Shown one piece after another: positions 1 through 6,784 of a stretch of DNA of 12,865 bases. The DNA is from CAVZLD01 sp964522605. Its GTDB lineage: Bacteria; Planctomycetota; Planctomycetia; Pirellulales; Pirellulaceae. The translations under genes were made by a program, and so were the position numbers. Numbering within the stretch: the first letter of the stretch is position 1; each line of letters opens with the position of its first letter. The stretch lies in NCBI GenBank assembly GCA_964522605.1, contig CAZFWV010000195.1, forward strand, positions 1 to 12,865, read 5' to 3'. A model generated the notes under the pieces. It saw only the letters and a list, made by a program, of their open reading frames with translations, was not told where the DNA came from and made no database searches.

Positions 1-304
1 CCGCGGCACGGACAACGCGCAGCTGTTCGATGACGTTCGCTCGAGATGGTCGAAACACGGGATATTCGCGACCGTCGGGGAAGATCATCCGCGGCAAGGT
101 TCCGGTGGTCTTCGCACAAGTCCGCAGCCCACCGGCTCGCAATCCGGCCGCGATCAGACGTGTTACACCCGACTTGCCCCGCGTCCCGTTGACATGAATC
201 CGGATGGGAATCGAACGCAGCATCCGTCGGTGCCAGATCGATTCGACGATTCCCAACGCACTCAGCAGCACGGTCCCTGCTGCAATCAATAGAGGTCCTT
301 CCAT
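1..304 (-). CDS. pgsB: PgsB/CapB-like poly-gamma-glutamate synthase, N-terminal part (cut by window edge)
   Basis: Only the first 101 codons are present; the rest lies before the window. The reading begins with ATG at 304 on the minus strand, with AGGAAGGG about 10 bases upstream. Residues 4-22 form one hydrophobic membrane segment (starts MEGPLLIAAGTVLLSALG). Next comes the nucleotide-binding loop, residues 36-50, reading IHVNGTRGKSGVTRL, then KTTGTLPRM at 65-73 and NVIEQ at 90-94. This order (N-terminal anchor, NGxRGKS loop, KTTGT, NxxEQ) matches PgsB/CapB, the ATP-dependent amide ligase of the Mur-ligase fold that polymerises glutamate at the inner membrane in poly-gamma-glutamate makers. 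Substrate in this organism is not shown; the partner genes pgsC and pgsA, if any, would be downstream, outside the window. The next gene on the right is divergent. Confidence 0.85.
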   Translation of the reverse strand, partial: MEGPLLIAAGTVLLSALGIVESIWHRRMLRSIPIRIHVNGTRGKSGVTRLIAAGLRAGGLRTCAKTTGTLPRMIFPDGREYPVFRPSRANVIEQLRVVRAA

Positions 305-841
305 CGCTTTCTTTCCCTTCCTGAGAAAACTCGAGTCGGCCTTGGGAATTCGCCACAGTCATGTTGTGGCGAATCCCCTCGCATCGTGCGTCCTGTAAAG
401 ATCACCTCGCAGCTGGCAAGATTTACAACCGATCATCCACCGTGGATGTTCGCCGCTCGCTCCTGCTGCTCCTTTGATTTCCGTATCTTCCTGACGGCCC
501 CACGATGGTCTCCGGCCGGAACGTTCACCCCTTACGGCAACTGGCGCGCCAAAGCAGATCCGGCGTTTTCCACCAACGGAGGAGCAGTCGAAATAACCGT
601 TAGAGTCGACCGAGGAAGAGAAGAGGAACCACGGATTTGACGGAGCAAACGGATGGGGACCGATTTCTCCGTGGGCCTCCGTTTGCTCCGTCAAGTCCGT
701 GGTTCCTCTTCAATTGACGGCTGGGACCGACTTGGTCGCAACAACGGGTTAGCCCACCCCGGGGCTGACATGGGGCTCGAAGCAGGAGATGATAGACCCC
801 GGTCTGGTTCGTTCCTCTTCCCTGATTGCAGAACCGCTTCC
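305..841. other. Gene-free stretch between divergent genes
   Basis: This 537-base stretch separates the pgsB-like gene from the divergent glycosidase-like gene, so both promoters should lie here, but I see no convincing -35/-10 pair. Short open frames on both strands run through it, but they have no recognisable domain, no ribosome binding site, and several of them read into the inverted repeat at 620-711, so I do not call them genes. The only structured element is that repeat. Confidence 0.6.
620..711. repeat. Long inverted repeat, 34-bp arms
   Basis: The left arm (620-653, beginning GAAGAGGAACCACGGA) and right arm (678-711, ending CCGTGGTTCCTCTTC) are reverse complements over 34 positions with one difference (T636 against G695, a wobble pair in RNA). 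The 24-base centre contains ATTTCTCCGTGGG. No T-run follows, so it is not a typical intrinsic terminator. The wording (ccacgg, tccgtggttcc) resembles dispersed intergenic palindromes I associate with planctomycete genomes; this is recollection. No transposase is present, so it could be a non-autonomous element or a REP-like palindrome. Confidence 0.8.
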
Positions 842-2563
842 ATGAATGCCATCCTTTCCGTTGGAATCACTACGGTCCTCCTTGCCGCGAGCCCGGTACA
901 ACAACCCATTTTGCGTCAATCGGACGTGGTGTTCATGTACCAAAGTGATCGCGCGACGTACGCCGAATACGGCGCCACGGTTGTGGCATGGGGAGGCAGA
1001 CCGACTCGCGCATCCCGGACGGAGGCAGAGGGACTGAAATTCCTGGGTAGCGTGGGCATGGTCACCGAGTTCTCTCGCTACTACGAACGGTTTCCCGATT
1101 CGTACGAAAACGGACTCTGTCGCGATGTACAGGGACAACCCCTCGCAGTGCCCTGGCTGACGGATCACCGCCACAAGGAGATTCCCTACTGGTGGTGTTG
1201 TACAAATCAGCCGCAGTTCCGCACGTACATCCGAGAACGAGTCATCGAAACGATTCAGGCCGGCGCCGACGGTTTGCACATTGACGATCACCTGGGAACC
1301 GCCGGGGGGCTCTGGCTGGGTAGCTGCTTTTGCGATCGGTGCCTGTCGGGCTTCCGTGAATACCTGGCCACTTTGCCGAAGCAGCGGCTGGAAGAGCTTG
1401 CGGTTTCTGATCCTGAGGAATTCGACTATCGGCAAGTCGTTCTTCAGTGGCAAGCGGCGGATGTTTCGGCGGAACGGAAACCGCCACAACATCCGTTCTG
1501 GCACGAGTGGACCGTTTTTCAGTGCCGGTCGGCGGCCGACTTCATGCAAGAGTTGCGGGAACTCGCCGCGGAAACGGCGGGACACTCCGTACCGGTGGCG
1601 GCCAACGCGGGACTTCTGTGGCCGCGTCATCTGGGCGACTATCGCTCGCTCGACCTATTCAGCGCCGAAACAGACCATCACGCACCCGCTCGCCGGCTTT
1701 CCGACGCACCGCTGATGGCGTATCGCTTGGCAGATGCCGTGGGCAGGCCTTATGCCTCCACGGCCAGCGGCGGCGACTGGGCGTTTGTCAAGGAACACGA
1801 ATTGGACGGACTTGTTCGCGGATGGATCGCCCTCTCCTACGCCGCCGGCCATCGTCTGATGGCGCCTCATCGGCAGTGGTGTTACACGCCACAGAAAGGC
1901 ACCCACTGGTATCAGGGGCCGGCGGAACGCTATGCGCCGCTGTATCGTTTTGTGCGCGAAAATGCCGACCTGTTCGACGGCTACGAGGCACATGCCGATC
2001 TGACCGTCGTGCTACCCCATCGCTCCTTTGTCGCCGACCCAAATCGCTGGTTTCGCTTATTCGAGCAACTCGCGGCAGAAAACTTCGCCTATCGCATCGC
2101 ATTGGCCGGTGACGAGATTGTCGATCATCCGCTGCCCGCGGCACTGGCGAACTCACCAACGCCCTGCTGGATCCCGGAGCGAAACGGCTTTCTGCCGGAC
2201 GATCAGCGGAGGGTCGAAGAACTGTGCACAACCCGTTCGATCCTGCAGAACATCGACGTCGTCCGCAACCAGGTCGAGCCCGCGGTCCGCGTTCGAACAT
2301 CGCAACCGGTCCGCGTCCTTCCGCGGACGCGCCCCGGATCCGCCGTCGTGCATCTGCTGAACTTCGATTACGATTCCGATCAGGACGAGATTCGAACGCT
2401 GCGCGATGTGCAAGTCACTCTGAAACTTGCAGCCTTAGGTGTTCCCGATGCGCGGGAGTGCAAAATCGTTTCACCCAGTCAACCCTCTCGGCTCCTGCCA
2501 CTTGAAGGTCATCAAGTGGTACTCTCCGACTTGGATCTATGGACCATCCTGCTGGTGCGCTGA
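842..2563 (+). CDS. Exported glycoside-hydrolase-like protein (TIM-barrel type)
   Basis: The protein has 573 residues from ATG 842. The frame is open further upstream to 653, but that start lies inside the inverted repeat, while ATG 842 directly begins a signal-like stretch (MNAILSVGITTVLLAASPVQ). No clear Shine-Dalgarno is seen. Residues 35-345 look like a barrel: GADGLHIDDH at 141-150 places a DD pair at a strand end, followed at once by CFCDRC (162-167) and FREYL, a cysteine arrangement common in uncharacterised glycosidase-like proteins with putative trimerization-type folds. ANAGLLW at 254-260 and SAETDHH at 274-280 could supply further active-site residues. After about residue 480 the chain (VVHLLNFDYDSD at 502-513, then alternating strands) resembles a C-terminal beta-sandwich of GH42/GH13-type enzymes. 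Substrate unknown. It converges on lipA and is probably a single-gene unit. Confidence 0.7.
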   Translation: MNAILSVGITTVLLAASPVQQPILRQSDVVFMYQSDRATYAEYGATVVAWGGRPTRASRTEAEGLKFLGSVGMVTEFSRYYERFPDSYENGLCRDVQGQPLAVPWLTDHRHKEIPYWWCCTNQPQFRTYIRERVIETIQAGADGLHIDDHLGTAGGLWLGSCFCDRCLSGFREYLATLPKQRLEELAVSDPEEFDYRQVVLQWQAADVSAERKPPQHPFWHEWTVFQCRSAADFMQELRELAAETAGHSVPVAANAGLLWPRHLGDYRSLDLFSAETDHHAPARRLSDAPLMAYRLADAVGRPYASTASGGDWAFVKEHELDGLVRGWIALSYAAGHRLMAPHRQWCYTPQKGTHWYQGPAERYAPLYRFVRENADLFDGYEAHADLTVVLPHRSFVADPNRWFRLFEQLAAENFAYRIALAGDEIVDHPLPAALANSPTPCWIPERNGFLPDDQRRVEELCTTRSILQNIDVVRNQVEPAVRVRTSQPVRVLPRTRPGSAVVHLLNFDYDSDQDEIRTLRDVQVTLKLAALGVPDARECKIVSPSQPSRLLPLEGHQVVLSDLDLWTILLVR

Positions 2564-2638
2564 ATCTCTGAGGTGCCCGTGTGCGCTCTACGCCCTGGCC
2601 GTTGCCAGAATGCGTGACTCAGCCGGATATGCAGGAGT

Positions 2639-2679
2639 GGGTGGCTGGTGGCAGAGCGCAGCGATGCCCCAGCTCACCC
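2639..2679. repeat. Imperfect hairpin between convergent genes
   Basis: GGGTGGCTGG (2639-2648) pairs with CCAGC-T-CACCC (2669-2679) with a single bulged T at 2674. After an unpaired T2649, three more pairs (GGC with GCC, 2650-2652 and 2666-2668) close a loop of 13 bases. It sits in the 123-base gap between the glycosidase-like gene and lipA, which are convergent, so it may act as a bidirectional RNA 3' end, although no T-run follows. The sequence also looks like an intergenic palindrome family found in planctomycetes (recollection, unchecked). Confidence 0.5.
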
Positions 2680-2686
2680 GGTTCTG

Positions 2687-3613
2687 TCACTGCGCAATCA
2701 TTTCCCGCGCGTGATAACTACTACGCACGAAGGGTCCGCTGGCGACCTGTTCGAAACCCATGGCCCGCGCTGCTTGGCCGAGTTCATCGAATTCCTCGGG
2801 CGGCAGATAGCGCAGGACAGGCAGGTAGCGTTGGACGTCGGGCTGTAGGTATTGGCCGAGCGTCAGGTAATCGCAACCGGCGTCCAGCAGATCGGCAAGA
2901 ACGTCGAGCAATTCCTGACGGGACTCACCGAGTCCGAGCATCAAGCCGCTCTTCGTCTTCGTTTCCGGCCGGATCCGTTTGACGTCGCGGAACAACTGCA
3001 GCGTGGTCCGGTAATTGGATTGCGGTCCACGCACGCGGCGATAGAGCCGGGGAACGGTTTCCGTATTGTGATTGAAGACCTCGGGTGCCGCGTGCAGGAG
3101 CGTCTCGAGCGCGTCGATCGCCCCCCGAAAATCGGGCGTCAAGACCTCGATCGTCGCGCCCGTTCGCTGGCGCACGGCGCGGACACAACGGGCAAAATGG
3201 TCCGCTCCGCCATCCGGCAGATCGTCGCGGGTGACCGACGTGATCACGACATGACGCAGGCCCAGTCGCGCAGTTGCCTCCGCCACCCGCGTCGGCTCAT
3301 CCGCGGCCGGCGGCGCGGGAACTCCGCGCGACACGGAGCAGAAGCCACAGGACCGCGTACAGATCTCCCCGAGAATCATGAAGGTCGCCGTCTTCTGCGA
3401 GTAGCATTCCATACGGTTGGGACATTTTGCGTGCTCGCAGACCGTGTTGAGTCGCAACTCCTCGACCAATCGCGCCGTAAGGTGATCCGCATTTCCTTTG
3501 GGCACACGCCGTTTCAGCCACCGAGGCAGACGCGAATGGACATGCGGACCGGCCACTGGTTCGTTCAGGATCGGCAACAAGGAGGAAGCGGAAGGGTCGT
3601 GGGACGGGTTCAT
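2687..3613 (-). CDS. lipA: Lipoyl synthase
   Basis: LipA is a cytoplasmic radical-SAM enzyme that inserts two sulfur atoms into octanoyl groups on lipoate-dependent proteins (pyruvate and 2-oxoglutarate dehydrogenase E2, glycine cleavage H). At 308 residues it has normal family length. The auxiliary iron-sulfur cluster, which donates sulfur, is held by C59, C64 and C70 (CEHAKCPNRMEC); the radical-SAM cluster by C85, C89 and C92 (CTRSCGFC). GADHF, NHNTETVPRLY, KSGLMLGLGE and the C-terminal RSSY (297-300), which contacts the auxiliary cluster, are all intact. Residues 28-40 (RLPRWLKRRVPKG) are the usual N-terminal signature. The ATG at 3613 gives this complete form; no good Shine-Dalgarno precedes it. 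No lipB octanoyltransferase lies within the window. It is convergent with the glycosidase-like gene and divergent from smpB. Confidence 0.98.
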   Translation of the reverse strand: MNPSHDPSASSLLPILNEPVAGPHVHSRLPRWLKRRVPKGNADHLTARLVEELRLNTVCEHAKCPNRMECYSQKTATFMILGEICTRSCGFCSVSRGVPAPPAADEPTRVAEATARLGLRHVVITSVTRDDLPDGGADHFARCVRAVRQRTGATIEVLTPDFRGAIDALETLLHAAPEVFNHNTETVPRLYRRVRGPQSNYRTTLQLFRDVKRIRPETKTKSGLMLGLGESRQELLDVLADLLDAGCDYLTLGQYLQPDVQRYLPVLRYLPPEEFDELGQAARAMGFEQVASGPFVRSSYHAREMIAQ

Positions 3614-3990
3614 GCGGAGGCGGTCTATTGGTCAGAGAACGTTTTCCAGGTCGAACTCGTTTTGTCGAGAGTCGTCTTCAATCTGTATTCTGTCCGGTCG
3701 CGGTTCGTTCCTTGTCTCGGACATCGGCACAACCGCGCCACGTCAGGAGCCTTAATCCAGGTACCGGTTGGCCCCGAGCGGGCACTGAATTGTAGCGGTT
3801 CGCGCGAGGTGTGACAGTGGATTGCGGAGCATCCCCGCGATGCAAGGGCTCTCGCCGGGTTGGGCAGGGAGCGACTATAATCAAGAGCTTCGGTGTTTTT
3901 CTGCACTCTCGAGCGCAGTCCCCGGCCTTCCGCCGGACATCTCTTGATCCGCCAGCGACCCAATGGTCGCGCGCAGGGCAAGCCGGACGC
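3614..3990. other. Intergenic region between divergent lipA and smpB
   Basis: A 377-base spacer that must hold the promoters of both genes. Apart from a consensus -10 hexamer at 3876 pointing to smpB I see nothing supported: no RNA gene, no strong hairpin, and no recognisable protein in the open frames. The smpB frame is open upstream to 3811, but the extra 60 residues look unlike any SmpB. Confidence 0.55.
3876..3881 (+). promoter_or_regulatory. Candidate -10 box for smpB
   Basis: TATAAT, a perfect match to the sigma-70 -10 consensus, lies in GACTATAATCAAG. It would start transcription near 3888, about 100 bases before the smpB ATG. The expected -35 position (about 3853-3858, CGCCGG) is a poor match, so this is only a candidate. 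Confidence 0.4.
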
Positions 3991-4485
3991 ATGTCCAAAA
4001 AAGAATCCAAGAAAAAAAAGTCAGGTCAGCAGGATCCGAACCAGAAGCTGATCACAGAAAACCGCAAGGCGCGGCACAGGTTCCTGGTCCTGGACACGCT
4101 TGAATGCGGGATTGCGCTCGTGGGAAGTGAAGTTAAGAGCTTGCGTCGGGGCAGGATCTCGCTGGACGAAGCATTTGGCCGCGTCCGCGAGGGCGAAGTC
4201 TGGCTGATGGGCTCGGATATCGCAGAATACGCCGAGGCGAGTGATATGAATCACCAGCCAAAACGCCCACGAAAGCTGTTGTTGCACCGCCGCGAAATCA
4301 ATCGTTTCGCAGGGCTGGCTCACCAGAAAGGCCTGACCCTGGTACCGTTGAAAGTGTATTTCAAGGATGGTCGTGCCAAAGTGTTGTTGGGCCTGTGCCG
4401 CGGCAAGAAATTGCACGACAAACGAGAAGCCCTCAAGCGATCGGAGAGCGAACGTGACATCCAGCGAGCGATGCGGCGAAAATAG
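3991..4485 (+). CDS. smpB: SsrA (tmRNA)-binding protein SmpB
   Basis: SmpB binds tmRNA and carries it to the A site of stalled ribosomes, allowing trans-translation. The 164-residue product starts at ATG 3991, giving a lysine-rich N-terminus (MSKKESKKKKSGQQ) and then the conserved core: ITENRKARHRF at 21-31, LECGIALVGSEVKSLRRGRISL at about 37-58, then the beta-barrel strands, HQPKRPRKLLLHRREI (about 88-103), the conserved glycine-rich GLTLVPLKVYFKDGRAKVLLGLCRGKKLHDKR segment, and the basic C-terminal tail that enters the mRNA channel (SESERDIQRAMRRK). Length is typical. An upstream extension is possible in frame but does not resemble the family. The Shine-Dalgarno is weak. The tmRNA gene itself is not in the window. 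The ABC ATPase gene begins about 50 bases downstream. Confidence 0.97.
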   Translation: MSKKESKKKKSGQQDPNQKLITENRKARHRFLVLDTLECGIALVGSEVKSLRRGRISLDEAFGRVREGEVWLMGSDIAEYAEASDMNHQPKRPRKLLLHRREINRFAGLAHQKGLTLVPLKVYFKDGRAKVLLGLCRGKKLHDKREALKRSESERDIQRAMRRK

Positions 4486-4533
4486 CCGCGGCGGACGGCC
4501 GCCCCAGGCGCAACTGCGGGAGTTTAACGTCAC

Positions 4534-5289
4534 GTGTCACGGGACCCAATGCAAGCCACAGATTCACCTGACCACCCGCCGACATCCGACCAGCAGGCTG
4601 TGCTGACGTTGAGCCTGCAGGGAGTCAAGAAGTCGTATCTCGAGCCAGACGGCCGGCGGCTGTCGATTCTGGATATCGACGCCTATCACCTGCACGCGGG
4701 CGAGCAAGCCGTACTGGTTGGCAGCAGCGGATGCGGCAAGACAACCCTGCTGCACGTGATCGCCGGAATCAGCCGCCCCGATTCGGGTCAAGTCGTGATC
4801 GACGGGTTGGATCTCACCCGTCTACCGGAAGCCGGCGTCGATCGCTTCCGAGCCGACAAGATCGGTTACATCTTCCAAACGTTCAACCTGATGCAGGGTT
4901 TCACCGCCCTGGAAAATGTGCTGCTCGGAATGACGTTCGCCCGAGGTCGTAATGACCCGCAGCGTGCACGAGAGCTCTTGCAGCGAGTCGGTCTCAGCCA
5001 TCGACTGCATCACAAGCCGAATGCGCTTTCCGTAGGAGAACAGCAGCGCGTCGCGGTCGCCCGCGCGATGGCGAATCGCCCGAAGTTGTTGCTCGCCGAC
5101 GAGCCGACCGCAAATGTCGATGCGGCAAACCAGCAGCAGGTGATCGAATTGATACGCCAGAACTGCGAGTCCGAACAGGTCGCTCTGCTTCTGGTCACTC
5201 ATGCCCCTGAGGTGGCGCGCCAGTTCGAACGCGTCGACCATTTGACCGAGATCAACCAGGTTCCGCTCGATCGGCTGTCGACAGCATAG
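4534..5289 (+). CDS. ABC transporter ATP-binding protein, LolD/MacB type
   Basis: A 251-residue cytoplasmic ATPase that powers the FtsX-fold permease encoded next. Walker A is GSSGCGKTT (63-71), the Q-loop glutamine is Q115 (YIFQTFNL), the signature is LSVGEQQR (165-172), Walker B with catalytic glutamate is LLLADE (185-190), the D-loop is ANVD (193-196) and the switch histidine is H223 (VTHAP). IGYIFQTFNLMQGFTALENV is the typical LolD/MacB pattern. The signature has V in place of the second G of LSGGQ, which I recall as usual in this subfamily. Start is uncertain: GTG 4534 has GGGAG (4518-4522) 11 bases upstream; ATG 4549 is an alternative that would remove five residues, with a weaker site. 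The permease begins 47 bases after the stop, so the two are likely cotranscribed. Substrate cannot be read from an ATPase. Confidence 0.93.
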   Translation: MSRDPMQATDSPDHPPTSDQQAVLTLSLQGVKKSYLEPDGRRLSILDIDAYHLHAGEQAVLVGSSGCGKTTLLHVIAGISRPDSGQVVIDGLDLTRLPEAGVDRFRADKIGYIFQTFNLMQGFTALENVLLGMTFARGRNDPQRARELLQRVGLSHRLHHKPNALSVGEQQRVAVARAMANRPKLLLADEPTANVDAANQQQVIELIRQNCESEQVALLLVTHAPEVARQFERVDHLTEINQVPLDRLSTA

Positions 5290-5336
5290 GCTGATTCGGA
5301 ACCGTTCCGGAGCTACCTTTTTGCGCAGGAGTTCAC

Positions 5337-6719
5337 ATGCCGCTCTGGAAAATCGCTTGGCGGAGTATTCAGCGACGCGCTTTGGCGTCAGGATTGACAG
5401 CGTTCTCGATGGCCCTGGGCGTCATGCTCGTCGTGGCCGTGCTGCTGATTCATGGAGTCATTGCCGAATCCTTTCGGAACAATTCGAGTCTTGGCTACAA
5501 CTTGATTGTCGGAGCCAAAGGTGGACGGCTGCAGTTGGTACTCAACACGGTCTTCTATCTGAGCGAACCCGTGGAGAATATTCCGTACACCTTCTATCAA
5601 GAGTTCCTGGGCGCCGAGGAACGAGAGGATGGGCAGGACGGACGCTGGAAAGACTATGTGGAACGTGTTGTCCCCGTCTGTATGGGCGACTACTTCCAGA
5701 AATACCGCGTCGTTGGCACGACACCGAAAATGTTCGATGACTACGTCTATAACGAGGACACGCAGGAGAAATACGAGTTCGCCGCGGGAAGGAATTTCCA
5801 GCATCTCAGCGAGGAATACGGCTTTTTCGAGGCCGTGATTGGAGCAACGGTCGCTCGCGAATCGGGCTTGAAGGTGGGAGACTCGATCGCATCGACTCAT
5901 GGCTCCACAGAAGGCGAACGGCACGCCGACCAATTCTACATCGTCGGGATCTTGGCCCCTTCCGGGACACCCAATGATCGAGCCGTGTTTGTCAACATGG
6001 AGGGGTTCTATTTGCTGAAAGGCCATGCCAAACCGGTGGAGAGCGATGCGGCAACCCCGGTGCCTCCTGAGGACGTGGATTCGCGATTGAGAAGGACACC
6101 GCTGCCCATCCCGCAACGAGAAGTCACTGCACTGCTGATCAAGACAAGCCCGATTATCACGCGAGGACTCAGCAATACGATCAACGAGGGCTCGGTGGCG
6201 CAAGCCGTTTTTCCCGTCGGTGAAATCTCCTCCCTTTTCAGCCGCATCGTGCAACCGTTTCAGCGCGTTCTGCTGGCGCTGACGATCATGATCTGTATCG
6301 TCTCGGGGATCTCGATCCTGGTCAGCATTTACAACTCAATGAGCGATCGGCGGCGTGAGATCGCCATCATGCGATCCCTGGGTGCCGGACGGTACACCGT
6401 GATGGCCGTCGTCCTGCTCGAGGCGGTCATCCTCTCCCTCGGCGGGGGCCTGCTCGGCTGGCTGACCGGCCACAGTCTGATCGCCTTGGCAAGTCCGCTG
6501 ATTGAGGCAGAAACGGGCGTGACGATCGGCCTGTTCGACCTCGCCCCCGCGGTGAACCTGCTTGCTTATCTAACGGAGGACCCGATAATAAACTTGGAAT
6601 TCTCGGCAGAGTGGATCCTGGTTCCCGGTCTGATCCTGCTGGCAGTCGCGGTCGGCTTTTTGCCCGCGGTCGCGGCGTACCGCACGGATGTCGCTGATGC
6701 TCTGTCGGCTAATCCCTGA
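5337..6719 (+). CDS. ABC transporter permease, FtsX/MacB fold
   Basis: A 460-residue inner-membrane protein with four membrane segments in the MacB/LolCE layout: one near 19-42, a large periplasmic domain (about 43-308), then 311-331, 354-378 and 427-448. The cytoplasmic segment SDRRREIAIMRSLGAG (336-351) after the second membrane helix is the hallmark of FtsX permeases, which contacts the ATPase. The start of the periplasmic domain carries NLIVGAKGGRLQLVLNTVFY (55-74), a block I recall from permeases encoded next to DUF3299 proteins. ATG 5337 is preceded by AGGAG at 5327-5331. This class does not form a classical import channel; members export lipoproteins or peptides or transmit mechanical force to periplasmic partners. 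With the preceding ATPase it would assemble as a homodimer with an ATPase dimer. Substrate unknown; neighbours hint at metal or thiol chemistry. Confidence 0.93.
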   Translation: MPLWKIAWRSIQRRALASGLTAFSMALGVMLVVAVLLIHGVIAESFRNNSSLGYNLIVGAKGGRLQLVLNTVFYLSEPVENIPYTFYQEFLGAEEREDGQDGRWKDYVERVVPVCMGDYFQKYRVVGTTPKMFDDYVYNEDTQEKYEFAAGRNFQHLSEEYGFFEAVIGATVARESGLKVGDSIASTHGSTEGERHADQFYIVGILAPSGTPNDRAVFVNMEGFYLLKGHAKPVESDAATPVPPEDVDSRLRRTPLPIPQREVTALLIKTSPIITRGLSNTINEGSVAQAVFPVGEISSLFSRIVQPFQRVLLALTIMICIVSGISILVSIYNSMSDRRREIAIMRSLGAGRYTVMAVVLLEAVILSLGGGLLGWLTGHSLIALASPLIEAETGVTIGLFDLAPAVNLLAYLTEDPIINLEFSAEWILVPGLILLAVAVGFLPAVAAYRTDVADALSANP

Positions 6720-6784
6720 TCCACAAATTGAAATTGCCGGCGCAATGTGGGCCGATGCGGTCTATTTTCGGGAGAGATCACAAG

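Noticed and set aside
386..640. 84-residue open frame on the plus strand upstream of the repeat
   Set aside because: No known motif, no ribosome site, and its end runs into the inverted repeat; kept only as unassigned intergenic sequence.
653..841. 63-residue N-terminal extension of the glycosidase-like gene
   Set aside because: It begins inside the inverted repeat, has no ribosome site, no signal character, and would bury the signal peptide that starts at 842.
749..1630. 293-residue open frame on the minus strand
   Set aside because: It lies antisense over the glycosidase-like gene and has no recognisable domain; GC-rich antisense frames are commonly open by chance.
2852..3814. 320-residue open frame on the plus strand
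   Set aside because: It is antisense to lipA, whose protein is unmistakable; the composition (Arg/Gln/Ser rich) shows no family.
5388..6254. 288-residue open frame on the minus strand
   Set aside because: Antisense shadow of the permease, no domain, no ribosome site.
4534..6719. Naming the ATPase and permease lolD and lolC/E
   Set aside because: Fold and motifs fit the wider MacB/LolCDE class, but no lolA or lolB is nearby and the partners differ, so a specific Lol name is not justified.
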